Source of the DNA: Gammaproteobacteria bacterium | Lineage (GTDB): Bacteria; Pseudomonadota; Gammaproteobacteria; Steroidobacterales; Steroidobacteraceae | Length of the DNA: 44,523 nucleotides | Assembly (NCBI GenBank): GCA_030037905.1 | Contig: JASHPX010000197.1 | Coordinates: forward strand, 1-44,523 | Direction of reading: 5' to 3' | Shown here: one piece after another, positions 35,284 to 44,190 of the stretch | Position numbering within the stretch: the first letter of the stretch is position 1 | Layout of the letters: every line of letters starts with the position of its first letter | Notes under the pieces: model-generated | What the model was told of the DNA's origin: nothing | Databases searched by the model: none | The model's input: only the letters and a program-made list of their open reading frames with translations | Translations under genes and position numbers: made by a program

Positions 35284-37710
35284 ATGAGTCTTTTCACCAC
35301 CCTGCGCGCCGACCGGCTGATCACTCAGATCAGAGCCGCGCCCAACGTCTTGGCGCCCGATATCCAGAAGGCCATCGCCAAGCTCAAGCAGGCGGGGCCG
35401 GGGGCGATCGAGCCGGTGATCGCCGCCCTGCCGGAGGCGGACAAGCACGCCACGGTAGCGTTCGTCGACGTGCTCGCCTCGCTCGCCAATGCCAAGACGT
35501 TCCCGCAGTACACGCAGGCCCTGGTACAGGGCAGCCCGCGGGTGATCGCCGGGGTCGCCTGGGCGCTGACCAGCAGCCGCGGCTACCCCACGCATCTGCT
35601 GCTCGAGGCCCTGACCGTCCCGGGCATCGCCAAGTCCGCACTGCTGGACGTGATCAACGGGCAGCGCCAGCGCTTCAGCGTACGGGAGCTGCTCACGGCA
35701 GCGTACGCGCAGGAGCCCAACGAGAAGGCGGCACTGTTTCGCATCATCGGGGAGATCGCCGACGAGGCCGCGCTTCCCGAGCTGCTCGGACGGCTGCAGG
35801 GCAAGGACCCGATCGCGCGGCTGCACATCGTGAACATCCTGGCGCGCTTCAACCGTCCCGAGGTCTACCGCGCGCTGCAGGAGCAGCTCGGCGACAACAA
35901 CAAGATGATCCGCTCCGCGGTGCTCACGGCGCTGACGAAGATGGAGGGGACGATCGAAGTCGCGCGGGTGTGCGCTCTGCTGCGCGATCCGGAGCTGGAG
36001 GTACAGAACCGCGCGGTGGAGCTGCTGGCGCGCGCACGCGATCCGGAGACCATCCGGCACCTGGTGCCGGTGCTCAAGGACGAGAGCGAGCAGGCGCGGC
36101 GCGCGGCCGTGGAGGTGCTCAACGAAGTGGGCGACGTGCGCTCGGTGAAATACCTGCTCGAGGCGATCAAGGACGATGACTGGTGGGTGCGCAGCCGTGC
36201 GGGCGATGCGCTCGGCAAGATCGGCGGACCCAAGGTCATCGACGCGGTGCTCGAGCTGGTGCGCGACAAGGACGAGGACATCCGCCGCGCCGCCATCGAG
36301 ATCCTCAACCAGACCAAGGATGAGCGCGCGGTCAATCACCTCATCGAGGCGACGCGCGACTCGGACTGGTGGGTGAGTGAGCGGGCGGTGGATGCGCTCG
36401 CCGAGATCGGCAGCAAGCGCGCGGTGCCGCGCCTGTACGAGATGCTGCGTGCGGGTAACGCGCGCGCGCTGCCCATCGTCGTGCGTGCCATCGGCAAGCT
36501 CGGGGACGTCAAATCCATCGAGCTGCTCTCCCCGCTGCTCAGGAGCACGGAGAAGGAAGTGCGCATCGAGGCGATCCAGGCGCTCGCGCGCCTGGCCGAT
36601 GAGCAGCGTGCCGACCAGATCCGCGTACAGCTGCAGACGCAGGTCGATCAGCCGGACCAGACGATCGCGCGCGTGGCGGTACGTGCGCTGACCGAGCTGG
36701 AGGTGCGCTTCTCCTCGGCAGCGGGGCCGGTCACCGCACTGGGGCCGATCGGCACCGTGGCGCCGCGCAGCGGCGACGCCCAGCGCGCCGCGGCCCCGGC
36801 GCGCACGCTGCTGATCCCCGAGCGCGAGGTCGCCCAGGTGGTGCACCAGGCAGCCGCCACGACCGCCGCGCGCCTGGACATCTCCACACTCAACGCCGGG
36901 GACATCATCGAGGGACGCTATCGCTTCATCGAGAAGATCGGCCGCGGCGCCTTCGGCACGGTGCTGCTCATGGAAGACACCGTGGTGGACGAGCGGCTGA
37001 TCCTCAAGTTCCTGAACCCGAGCGTGGCGCAGGACGAGGAGATCATGAAGCGCTTCGTGCACGAGCTGCGTTACTCGCGCAAGATCACGCACCGCAACGT
37101 CATCCGCATCTACGACTTCCTGTTCATCCAGGGAAACTACGCCATCTCGATGGAGTACTTCCCCTCGCACACGCTCGGCGCGGAGATCGTCAACGAGAAG
37201 CCGATGCCGCTGAAGCGCGCGCTGCAGTTCGGCATCGACATCGCCACCGGCATGGCCGTGGCGCATCAGGTCGGCATCGTGCATCGCGACCTCAAGCCCG
37301 CGAATGTGCTGATCAACGACGAGGGGTTGGTAAAGATCGTCGACTTCGGCGTGGCCGCCGCACAGCGCGAGGGCGACACGCACCTGACGCGTACCGGCTA
37401 TGTCATCGGCTCGCCGAAGTACATGGCACCCGAGCAGATCCTCGGCAGGAAGGTGGATGAGCGCGCCGATGTGTATGCATTGGGCGTACTGCTGTACGAA
37501 ATGCTCACCGGGGTACCGCCATACTCGCGCGGCGACCACATGGCCGTCATGTATCAGCACGTCCAGGGCAAGGCGCGTGCGCCGCACGAGGTGAATCCGG
37601 CCCTGCCGACCAACCTGTCCGAGGTGGTGACCAGGGCGATGTCCGTCGACAAGGCCAAGCGCTACCAGACCATGGACGAGTTCCGCACCGCGCTCGAGCG
37701 CTTCCGCTGA
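35284..37710 (+). CDS. HEAT-repeat Ser/Thr protein kinase
   Basis: 808-residue cytosolic protein. Residues about 1-480 are a run of HEAT-type helical repeats; the repeat of VRDKDEDIRRAAIEILNQ and RDSDWWVSERAVDALAEIG is easy to see. A flexible linker (about 485-535) is followed by a complete Hanks-type kinase domain (about 540-808): glycine loop IGRGAFG (552-558), lysine K575 (LILKF), HRDLKPAN with catalytic D669, DFGVA, and the activation/P+1 region GSPKYMAPEQ. There is no membrane segment, unlike PknB-type sensors. It stands directly upstream of pilT and pilU. The HEAT part would be a scaffold for a partner; a link to type IV pilus control is inferred only from context. Confidence 0.9.
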   Translation: MSLFTTLRADRLITQIRAAPNVLAPDIQKAIAKLKQAGPGAIEPVIAALPEADKHATVAFVDVLASLANAKTFPQYTQALVQGSPRVIAGVAWALTSSRGYPTHLLLEALTVPGIAKSALLDVINGQRQRFSVRELLTAAYAQEPNEKAALFRIIGEIADEAALPELLGRLQGKDPIARLHIVNILARFNRPEVYRALQEQLGDNNKMIRSAVLTALTKMEGTIEVARVCALLRDPELEVQNRAVELLARARDPETIRHLVPVLKDESEQARRAAVEVLNEVGDVRSVKYLLEAIKDDDWWVRSRAGDALGKIGGPKVIDAVLELVRDKDEDIRRAAIEILNQTKDERAVNHLIEATRDSDWWVSERAVDALAEIGSKRAVPRLYEMLRAGNARALPIVVRAIGKLGDVKSIELLSPLLRSTEKEVRIEAIQALARLADEQRADQIRVQLQTQVDQPDQTIARVAVRALTELEVRFSSAAGPVTALGPIGTVAPRSGDAQRAAAPARTLLIPEREVAQVVHQAAATTAARLDISTLNAGDIIEGRYRFIEKIGRGAFGTVLLMEDTVVDERLILKFLNPSVAQDEEIMKRFVHELRYSRKITHRNVIRIYDFLFIQGNYAISMEYFPSHTLGAEIVNEKPMPLKRALQFGIDIATGMAVAHQVGIVHRDLKPANVLINDEGLVKIVDFGVAAAQREGDTHLTRTGYVIGSPKYMAPEQILGRKVDERADVYALGVLLYEMLTGVPPYSRGDHMAVMYQHVQGKARAPHEVNPALPTNLSEVVTRAMSVDKAKRYQTMDEFRTALERFR

Positions 37711-37750
37711 AGCACCCCGCCGCCCCCGGCGCCGCGGCCCGCCTCGGCCG

Positions 37751-37789
37751 GAGCGGGCCGGCTTGGGCTCGATCGGGCCGGCCTGGGCT
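37751..37789. repeat. About 20-bp tandem duplication after the kinase gene
   Basis: gagcgggccggcttgggctc (37751) and gatcgggccggcctgggct (37771) differ at only two positions within the matched part. Confidence 0.7.
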
Positions 37790-37804
37790 GATCGGGGCGC
37801 TTGC

Positions 37805-37827
37805 AGTTTGAGCCAGTTCAAACTTTT
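37805..37827 (+). terminator. Inverted repeat followed by TTTT, possible terminator or operator
   Basis: AGTTTGA-gccagt-TCAAACT, seven paired bases, with the last base starting a run of four T. The stem is A+T-rich and weak for a terminator. It lies 13 bp upstream of the -35 box proposed for pilT, so it could instead be a regulator site. Confidence 0.4.
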
Positions 37828-37839
37828 CCCCTCAATTCC

Positions 37840-37868
37840 TTGATTTAACAGAACACGCCGGCTATAGC
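37840..37868 (+). promoter_or_regulatory. Candidate promoter of pilT-pilU
   Basis: TTGATT, 17-bp spacer, TATAGC. Transcription would begin near 37875, giving a leader of about 130 nt that contains a 20-bp tandem repeat (37911-37950). It is the best sigma-70-like match in the 293-bp gap. Confidence 0.5.
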
Positions 37869-37910
37869 TGTGCAAGCTGGCGCACCGTGCGCAGCGGGCT
37901 TGGGGTCCGG

Positions 37911-37950
37911 CAGACCCCGGCAGAGCCAGTCAGACCCCGGCAGACCGGGC
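37911..37950. repeat. 20-bp tandem duplication in the pilT leader
   Basis: Two units beginning cagaccccggcaga; the first 14 bases are identical and the last six differ. Confidence 0.65.
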
Positions 37951-38003
37951 AGGGCCGGTAGCACGGCGCAGGAATAGCGGCTGACGGAGCAAGGATCAGG
38001 CTA

Positions 38004-39164
38004 GTGGCGCGCATCGACGCCTTCCTCAAACTCGGCACGCAGCAGGGCTGCTCGGACATTCATCTGGCGGTCGGCGTCCCGCCGATGCTGCGCATGCACG
38101 GCGAGCTCGTGCCCATCAAGTTCCGCGATCTGCGCGATACGGAGCTCGAGATGTACGTGAACGAGATCCTCCGGCCGACCCAGTCGGAGCAGTTCCTGCG
38201 CGGCCAGGACCTGGACTTCTCCTATGTGTCCGCCGATGGCGGGCGCTTCCGCGTCAATGTGTACCGCAAGGACACCGGCATCGGGGCCGCCTTCCGCGCG
38301 ATTCCCGATCACGTGCCCACGCTGGGCTCTCTGGGCCTGCCGCCGGTCGTCACGCGACTCTGCGACTATCACCAGGGCATGATCCTCGTGACAGGCTCAA
38401 CCGGCACGGGCAAGTCCACCACGCTGGCGGCGATGATCGATCTGCTCAACACGACTCGCCGACTCAATATCATCAGCCTGGAGGACCCGATCGAGTTCGT
38501 CCATCGCAGTAAGATGAGCCAGGTGATCCAGCGCGAGCTCGGTACCCACATCCCGAGCTTCGCGGAGGGCGTGCGCGCGGCGATGCGCGAGGACCCGGAC
38601 GTGATCCTGGTCGGCGAGCTGCGCGATGCCGAGACGATCCGCATGGCGATGACCGCCGCCGAGACAGGTCACCTGGTGCTCGGCACACTGCATACCAACA
38701 ACGCCGTCAAGACGATCGACCGGCTGATCGACGCACTGCCGGCCGAAGAGCGCGAGCAGACCAAGAGCTTCCTCGCGCAGAGCCTGATCGCGGTGATCAC
38801 CCAGATCCTGGTGCGTACGCCCGACGCGCGTGCCCGGCGCGCGATCGTCGAGATCATGATCACCACGAAAGCGGTCGCCAAGCTCATCATGAGCGATCAG
38901 ACCTATCAGATTCCAAGCCAGCTGCAGATGGGACGCGACCTGGGCATGCAGCTGTTCGACCAGGCGCTGCTGCAGGCGCTGGCGGCGCGCGAGATCGATC
39001 CGGACGACGCCTACGTGTACGCCACCGACAAGCGCCTGTTCCAGAAGTACGTGACCGACACCAGCATGTTGCCGCGACTGGACACGCCGGCGGCGGCTGC
39101 AAACGGCGGCGGCAGTGGCAACGACAGCACCGGCTCGCGCCCGTCCGCGCGAGTGGACAGCTAG
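38004..39164 (+). CDS. pilT: Type IV pilus retraction ATPase PilT
   Basis: Hexameric ATPase that powers pilus retraction (twitching motility). Walker A GSTGTGKSTT begins at residue 131, the Asp box and Walker B are EDPIEFVH and DPDVILVGELRD, and the His box is HLVLGTLHTNN, all as in PilT. The GTG start (MARIDAFLKLGTQQGCSDIHL) is preceded by AAGGA at eight bases. 386 residues, about 40 more than P. aeruginosa PilT because of the C-terminal Gly/Ala/Ser tail. pilU follows 35 bp downstream. Two motors in tandem here fit the usual pilT-pilU arrangement. Confidence 0.92.
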   Translation: MARIDAFLKLGTQQGCSDIHLAVGVPPMLRMHGELVPIKFRDLRDTELEMYVNEILRPTQSEQFLRGQDLDFSYVSADGGRFRVNVYRKDTGIGAAFRAIPDHVPTLGSLGLPPVVTRLCDYHQGMILVTGSTGTGKSTTLAAMIDLLNTTRRLNIISLEDPIEFVHRSKMSQVIQRELGTHIPSFAEGVRAAMREDPDVILVGELRDAETIRMAMTAAETGHLVLGTLHTNNAVKTIDRLIDALPAEEREQTKSFLAQSLIAVITQILVRTPDARARRAIVEIMITTKAVAKLIMSDQTYQIPSQLQMGRDLGMQLFDQALLQALAAREIDPDDAYVYATDKRLFQKYVTDTSMLPRLDTPAAAANGGGSGNDSTGSRPSARVDS

Positions 39165-39199
39165 CGGGCCGGCAGCCGCAGCGGCGACGAGAGCAACGC

Positions 39200-40390
39200 A
39201 TGGCACAGATCGATCAATATCTGGAGGAGGTGCTCAAGCGGCGCGGGTCAGACCTGCATTTCATCGCCAGGGACCCGGCACGCATCCGCCTGCACGGGGA
39301 TCTGACGCCGCTGCAGGAGGCGCCGCTGGATGCGGACCTCGTCAAGGCCGCGCTGTACGAGATCATGCCGCGCAAGGCCGTCGAACGCTTCGAGAGCAAG
39401 GACGGCGCAGACTTCGCCTATACCCTCGAAGGCAAGGCACGCTTTCGTGTCAACGTGCTGCGTCACCTGAATGGCATGGGTGCGGTGTTCCGCGCCATCC
39501 CATCCCAGGCACTGACGCTCGATCAGCTGGACATGCCGCTGGCGGTCCGGCAGCTCTGCCATACCACCAACGGACTGATCCTGGTGACGGGCAAAACCGG
39601 CTCGGGTAAGTCCACCTCGCTCGCCGCAATGATCGATGACATCAATAAACGCGAGCGCGGACACATCCTCACGATCGAGGATCCGATCGAGTTCGTGCAC
39701 GCGCGGCGCAATTGCCTCATCAGCCAGCGCGAGATCGGCGTGCACGCGCCCAGCTTCGCGGCCGCGCTGCACTCGGCGCTGCGCGAGGATCCGGATGTGA
39801 TCCTGGTGGGTGAGCTGCGCGACCTCGAGACGATGAGCATCGCCGTGACCGCGGCCGAGATGGGCATCCTGGTCATGGGCACCCTGCATACCAATGGCGC
39901 GGCCCAGACCGTCGACCGCCTCGTCAATCAATTTCCGGCCGACAAGCAGCCGCACGTGCGCACCATGCTGTCGACCTCGCTGCGCGGGGTCATCTCCCAG
40001 CAGCTGCTCAAGCGCGCCGATGGCAGTGGCCGCGTCGGAGCTCTGGAAATCCTGATCAACAACTCCGCCACCGCCAATCTGATCCGCCAGGGCAAGCTCG
40101 ATCAGCTCGAGAACAGCATGCAGTCGGGCGCTCAAACCGGCATGCGCACCATGGATACCGCCATTCAGCAGCTGCTGGATGCCGGCACCATCACCGGTGC
40201 CGAGGCCTATCGCAAGGCGATCAACAAGAGCAAGTTCGAGGCCGTCAAGACCCAGGGCGAGCCGCGCGCGAGCGCAACCGCCAGCACCAGCCGCATCGCC
40301 AGGGCAGCGACAGCGGCGGCGCTCGCCGAGGGAACCGGGCTCGCCCCCTGGAGCGAGGCGAATCAGGGCCGCCCCCCAGCGCGCGGGTAA
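39200..40390 (+). CDS. pilU: PilT/PilU-type pilus retraction ATPase
   Basis: Second retraction motor, 396 residues, paralogous to pilT. The opening MAQIDQYLEEVLKRRGSDLHFIARDPARIRLHG, Walker A GKTGSGKST (residue 131 onward), DPDVILVGELRDLET and ILVMGTLHTNGAAQTVDRL are intact. The C-terminal 60 residues are Ala/Ser/Thr-rich and likely disordered. It is called PilU because it follows pilT; a second PilT-like protein of another subgroup is possible. PilU is needed for PilT-dependent retraction in species where it was studied. Confidence 0.85.
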   Translation: MAQIDQYLEEVLKRRGSDLHFIARDPARIRLHGDLTPLQEAPLDADLVKAALYEIMPRKAVERFESKDGADFAYTLEGKARFRVNVLRHLNGMGAVFRAIPSQALTLDQLDMPLAVRQLCHTTNGLILVTGKTGSGKSTSLAAMIDDINKRERGHILTIEDPIEFVHARRNCLISQREIGVHAPSFAAALHSALREDPDVILVGELRDLETMSIAVTAAEMGILVMGTLHTNGAAQTVDRLVNQFPADKQPHVRTMLSTSLRGVISQQLLKRADGSGRVGALEILINNSATANLIRQGKLDQLENSMQSGAQTGMRTMDTAIQQLLDAGTITGAEAYRKAINKSKFEAVKTQGEPRASATASTSRIARAATAAALAEGTGLAPWSEANQGRPPARG

Positions 40391-40509
40391 CCTCCGGCAA
40401 CACCGGGCGGTGAGCAGCGCGCCAGTCTGATGCCTCGTGGCCGCCGTCCTGGCCGCCCGGGTTTGATACGATGCAGCTCCCCTGCGATTCGGCTCCGGCC
40501 GGGACCGCC

Positions 40510-41211
40510 ATGTATCAGCTGTACATCACGAACAAAAACTATTCCTCCTGGTCGCTGCGCCCGTGGGTGCTGATGAGTGAGCTGGGGATCGACTTTCAGG
40601 AGCAGATGACACCCTTCGGAGACGCCGCCGCCTGGGAGGCTCTGCGCCGCAGCTTTCCCAACGGCAAGGTGCCGTGCCTCGCGGACGGCGAGATCCGCGT
40701 GTGGGACTCGCTGGCCATCATGGAGTACCTGGCCGAGCGGCACACAGCCGTCTGGCCCCGCGAGGTCGCTGCCCGTGCCTGGGCGCGCAGCGCCGCGGCG
40801 GAAATGCACTCGGGATTCGCAGAGCTGCGCGAGCGCTGCTCGATGAGCTGCGGCGTACGGGTGCGGCTGCACGAGCGGCCCGCGGCGCTGGAGCGCGACC
40901 TGGCGCGGCTCACGGCGCTGTGGCTGGAGGGCCTGAGGCGATTCGGCGGCCCGTTTCTCGCCGGCGAGCGCTTCGGGGCGGTCGACGCATGCTTCGCCCC
41001 GGTGGCCTTTCGCATCCAGAGCTACGGCCTCGCGCTCGACGCTGCAGCCTCCGCATACGCGCGGCGGCTGTTGCAGCTGCGCTCCATGCAGGCCTGGTAT
41101 GCGGCGGCGCTGGCCGAGCCGCTGCGCGACGCGCCCCACGAGACGCAGGTGCTCTCGCAGGGCGCGCTGCTGCAGGATCTGCGGCAGGTCCCAGCCCCAC
41201 CGCGCCCCTAG
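40510..41211 (+). CDS. Glutathione S-transferase family protein
   Basis: 233-residue two-domain GST. The N-terminal thioredoxin-like domain reads [22 protein letters not shown] (catalytic Ser region SSWS), with cis-Pro in NGKVPCL and the glutathione contact in [10 protein letters not shown]. The C-terminal helical domain contains the N-capping motif region [24 protein letters not shown] 40510 is the best start; an upstream ATG at 40471 would add 13 residues that do not fit the family. Substrate unknown. It lies between pilU and metG on the same strand, with 28 bp before metG. Confidence 0.85.
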   Translation: MYQLYITNKNYSSWSLRPWVLMSELGIDFQEQMTPFGDAAAWEALRRSFPNGKVPCLADGEIRVWDSLAIMEYLAERHTAVWPREVAARAWARSAAAEMHSGFAELRERCSMSCGVRVRLHERPAALERDLARLTALWLEGLRRFGGPFLAGERFGAVDACFAPVAFRIQSYGLALDAAASAYARRLLQLRSMQAWYAAALAEPLRDAPHETQVLSQGALLQDLRQVPAPPRP

Positions 41212-41239
41212 CCACCCCGGCCAGCCCCTTAAGCCACGC

Positions 41240-43321
41240 ATGCGCCGCAAGATCCTCGTCACCAATGCTCTGCCGTATGCGAACGGGGCGCTGCACTTCG
41301 GGCACATCCTGGAGGCAGTGCAGACCGACATCTGGGTGCGCTTTCAGAGGATGCGCGGCCACGACTGCCTGTATTGCTGCGCGGAGGACGCGCACGGCAC
41401 GCCGATCATGATTCGCGCACAGCAGGAGGGCATCTCGCCCGAAGCGCTGATCGCGCGTACGGCGCAGGAGCACCGGCAGGATTACGACGGTTTTCTGATC
41501 GGTTTCGACGAGTTTCATTCCACACACTCGCCCGAGAACCGCCGCCTCACCGAAGAGCTCTACGTGACGCTGCGCGACGCCGGTCACCTGCGCCGTCAGG
41601 TCGTACGGCAGGCCTATGACACACAGGCAGGGATGTTCCTGCCGGATCGCTACATCCGCGGTACCTGTCCACGCTGTAGGTCTGCCGATCAGTACGGGGA
41701 CAGCTGCGAGGTGTGCGGCGCGACCTACGCGCCGGCCGATCTGATCGAGCCGCGCTCCATCCTCAGCGACACGCGCCCGCAGTGGTGCGATTCCGAGCAC
41801 CTGTTCTTCCGGCTCGGGGACTTCGAGTCGATGCTGCGCGTCTACGTCGGGGGCGGCAGCCTTTCGCCCGGCGTGCGCGCCAAGCTCGACGAGTGGTTCC
41901 AGGCGGGCCTGAAGGACTGGGACATCTCGCGAGATGCGCCTTATTTCGGCTTCGAGATCCCGGACGCTGCGGGCAAATATTTCTATGTCTGGTTCGACGC
42001 TCCGATCGGCTACATCGCGAGCTTCGAGCACTGGCGCGCCAGGCACGCCGGCGCAGCCTCGAGCGACGACGTGTTTGCCGACTACTGGCGCTCGGAGCAG
42101 CGCTCCGAGCTGTACCACTTCATCGGCAAGGACATCAGCTACTTCCACACGCTGTTCTGGCCGGCGGTGCTGCACGGTGCGGGACTGCGCCGGCCGACCG
42201 CGGTGTTCGTGCACGGCTTTCTGACCATCAATGGCCAGAAGATGTCCAAGTCGCGTGGCACCTTCATCACGGCGCGCCGGTATCTGACGCGGCTGCCCGC
42301 GGAGGCGCTACGCTACTACTTTGCGGCAAAGCTCAGCGGCGGCATCGAGGACGTCGATTTCAGCCTCGATGATTTCGTGGCGCGCACCAACTCCGACCTC
42401 GTCGGCAAGCTCGTCAATATCGCCAGCCGCTGCGCGGGATTCATCGAGCGCGGCGGGGGGCGGCTCGCCGAGGCGCTGCCCGAGCCCGCTCTGTACGCCC
42501 GCTTCGCCGAGGCTGCCGAGCGCATCGGCGCGCTTTACGAGGCGCGCGAATACGCGGCGGCGGTGCGCGACATCATGGAGCTGGCCGACGCGGCCAACCG
42601 CTACATCGACCAGTGCAAGCCCTGGGCGCTGGCGCGTGATGCAGCGCGTGCCGCGGAAGTCACCGCCATCGCGACGCAGGGTTTGAATCTGTTCCGGGTA
42701 CTGATGAGCTACCTGGCGCCGGTACTGCCGCAGATGGCGCAGCAGAGCGCGGCCTTCCTCGGCACGCAGTTCACGGATTGGTCGGCCGTGTCGCGGCCGC
42801 TGCTGGGGGCACGGATCGCCGCCTATCAGCCGCTGGCGACGCGTCTGGACCCGGCGACCGTAGCCACGCTGGTCGAAACGCCCGCTCCCGCCACAACGGC
42901 TGCCGCTGCTGCAGGGGCGGCCGCGAGACCCACCGCCGCGCTCGAGGCCGGCACTACCGCAGCCGGCACTGCCGCGGTGAGCACGGCCGCGGCCGTCATC
43001 AGCATCGAGCAGTTCGCGAAGCTCGATCTGCGGGTGGCGCGCATCGAGCACGCGGAGCGGGTGGCGGGATCGGACAAGCTGCTCAAGCTGACGCTGGGGG
43101 TGGGAGGCGAGCAGCGCACCGTATTCTCAGGTATCCGCGCAAGCTACCCGGAGCCTGAGCGGCTCATCGGACGGCTGGTGGTGCTGATTGCGAACCTCGC
43201 GCCACGCAAGATGCGCTTCGGTGTATCCGAGGGCATGGTGCTGTGCGCGAGCGGCGAGACGGATGGGGTGTACCTGCTGTCGGTCGACACTGGCGCCACC
43301 GACGGCATGCGCATCACATAG
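41240..43321 (+). CDS. metG: Methionine--tRNA ligase
   Basis: Class I synthetase, 693 residues. The HIGH-type motif HFGH is at 19-22, the zinc knuckle CPRC / CEVC is near residues 140-160, and KMSKS is at 334-338. The C-terminal domain (about 590-693; [33 protein letters not shown] ... [15 protein letters not shown]) is the EMAP/Arc1p-like tRNA-binding domain that makes the dimer in E. coli MetG. The linker before it is an Ala/Thr-rich low-complexity segment ([17 protein letters not shown]), again partly repetitive. ATG 41240 starts at the conserved [15 protein letters not shown]. Confidence 0.96.
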   Translation: MRRKILVTNALPYANGALHFGHILEAVQTDIWVRFQRMRGHDCLYCCAEDAHGTPIMIRAQQEGISPEALIARTAQEHRQDYDGFLIGFDEFHSTHSPENRRLTEELYVTLRDAGHLRRQVVRQAYDTQAGMFLPDRYIRGTCPRCRSADQYGDSCEVCGATYAPADLIEPRSILSDTRPQWCDSEHLFFRLGDFESMLRVYVGGGSLSPGVRAKLDEWFQAGLKDWDISRDAPYFGFEIPDAAGKYFYVWFDAPIGYIASFEHWRARHAGAASSDDVFADYWRSEQRSELYHFIGKDISYFHTLFWPAVLHGAGLRRPTAVFVHGFLTINGQKMSKSRGTFITARRYLTRLPAEALRYYFAAKLSGGIEDVDFSLDDFVARTNSDLVGKLVNIASRCAGFIERGGGRLAEALPEPALYARFAEAAERIGALYEAREYAAAVRDIMELADAANRYIDQCKPWALARDAARAAEVTAIATQGLNLFRVLMSYLAPVLPQMAQQSAAFLGTQFTDWSAVSRPLLGARIAAYQPLATRLDPATVATLVETPAPATTAAAAAGAAARPTAALEAGTTAAGTAAVSTAAAVISIEQFAKLDLRVARIEHAERVAGSDKLLKLTLGVGGEQRTVFSGIRASYPEPERLIGRLVVLIANLAPRKMRFGVSEGMVLCASGETDGVYLLSVDTGATDGMRIT

Positions 43322-43405
43322 TTTTAGCTGATATAAGTAAATATACGTGCATACAATTACTATAGATAGATAATGTGGTATTCAACCCGCGAATCGGGCG
43401 GGGGA

Positions 43406-43687
43406 ATGGATTATCTTCAGCCCATGACCCAAGAATCCCCAGGTGTCGATGATAGTCTGCTCGAGTGCGCGGCGCGGTGTCTCGACGCGGAGAGCGTCCG
43501 GGCGCTGAACGACCTGCAACTCGGCGAAGCGGCGCGGTCGCGACTTGACGTGCTGGCTCAAAAAGCCAACGAAGGGCAGCTCAGCGCCGAGGAAGCGCGC
43601 GAATACGACCGCTTCATCGAGCTGGGGGACATCATCGCCGCGCTGCGGCTGAAAGCTGAGCGACAGCTGAATTCAGCGCACGGATGA
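43406..43687 (+). CDS. Small helical protein upstream of the HNH nuclease gene
   Basis: Small acidic protein of 93 residues or less. The start is uncertain: ATG 43373, 43406 (GGGGGA just before it) and 43424 (MTQESPGV) are all in frame. The C-terminal helix (LDVLAQKANEGQLSAEEAREYDRFIELGDIIAALRLKAERQL) is typical of small proteins found next to this class of HNH proteins. The order resembles a toxin-antitoxin or nuclease-partner pair; the next gene starts 1 bp after this stop. An AT-rich spacer upstream (43322-43375) has TATAGA at 43361, a possible -10. I know no experimental function for either member. Confidence 0.6.
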   Translation: MDYLQPMTQESPGVDDSLLECAARCLDAESVRALNDLQLGEAARSRLDVLAQKANEGQLSAEEAREYDRFIELGDIIAALRLKAERQLNSAHG

Positions 43688-43688
43688 G

Positions 43689-44087
43689 GTGATCGAGCCG
43701 CTGCGTCAACGGGTTCGCGAGCGTGCGGCTCGGCGCTGCGAATACTGCCATCTTCCTGATTGGTTCCCTCCGCTCGAACCCTTCCACCTCGAGCACATCG
43801 TTGCGCGTCAACATGGCGGCGAGACCGTCCTCGAGAATCTCGCTTGGGCTTGCCATCGCTGCAACCGCCACAAGGGCCCGAATCTCACCGGTATCGATCC
43901 CACCACTCAGGAAATCGCTCCGTTATTTCATCCGCGCCGTGCCACCTGGACAGCGCACTTCGCACTGCGCGACAGTGAGCTCGTCGGACTGACACCCACC
44001 GGGCGCGCGACAGTTGCGCTTTTGCAGATGAATGCTGCGCGCCGCTTGGAGAGGCGTGCTGAGCTGATCCGCCTCGGCTGCTTTTAG
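43689..44087 (+). CDS. HNH endonuclease
   Basis: 132-residue HNH nuclease. CEYCHLP supplies the first cysteine pair; LEHIVARQHGGETVLENLAWACHRCNRHKGPNLTGIDP holds the HNH core (His-Ile, Asn, His) with the second CxxC, so zinc binding is complete. The C-terminal PLFHPRRATWTAHFALRDSELVGLTPTGRATVALLQMN is a conserved extension in this subgroup, which is found as a stand-alone two-gene unit in many bacteria. The GTG start overlaps the previous gene's ribosome region; the stop is 104 bp before the rhomboid gene end. Confidence 0.85.
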   Translation: MIEPLRQRVRERAARRCEYCHLPDWFPPLEPFHLEHIVARQHGGETVLENLAWACHRCNRHKGPNLTGIDPTTQEIAPLFHPRRATWTAHFALRDSELVGLTPTGRATVALLQMNAARRLERRAELIRLGCF

Positions 44088-44190
44088 GAGCGATCCCCGC
44101 GTTCTGACGAAGTGCCGCGGACGGCTCGGTGGTCCCAATTGAGACCGCTGGTTCCCCAACTGAAGAGGCAACACCTCAACCCGCCTACCC

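Noticed and set aside
37805-37827. Firm intrinsic terminator after the kinase gene
   Set aside because: Seven mostly A-T pairs and only four T residues are weak; kept as a low-confidence feature because an operator role is equally possible.
35029-37875. 948-codon minus-strand frame opposite the HEAT-repeat kinase
   Set aside because: The plus strand has clear HEAT and kinase motifs; the long minus frame reflects codon bias.
37711-38003. tRNA or small RNA gene in the kinase-pilT gap
   Set aside because: No cloverleaf or conserved small RNA was recognised; the gap is explained by tandem repeats, an inverted repeat and a promoter.
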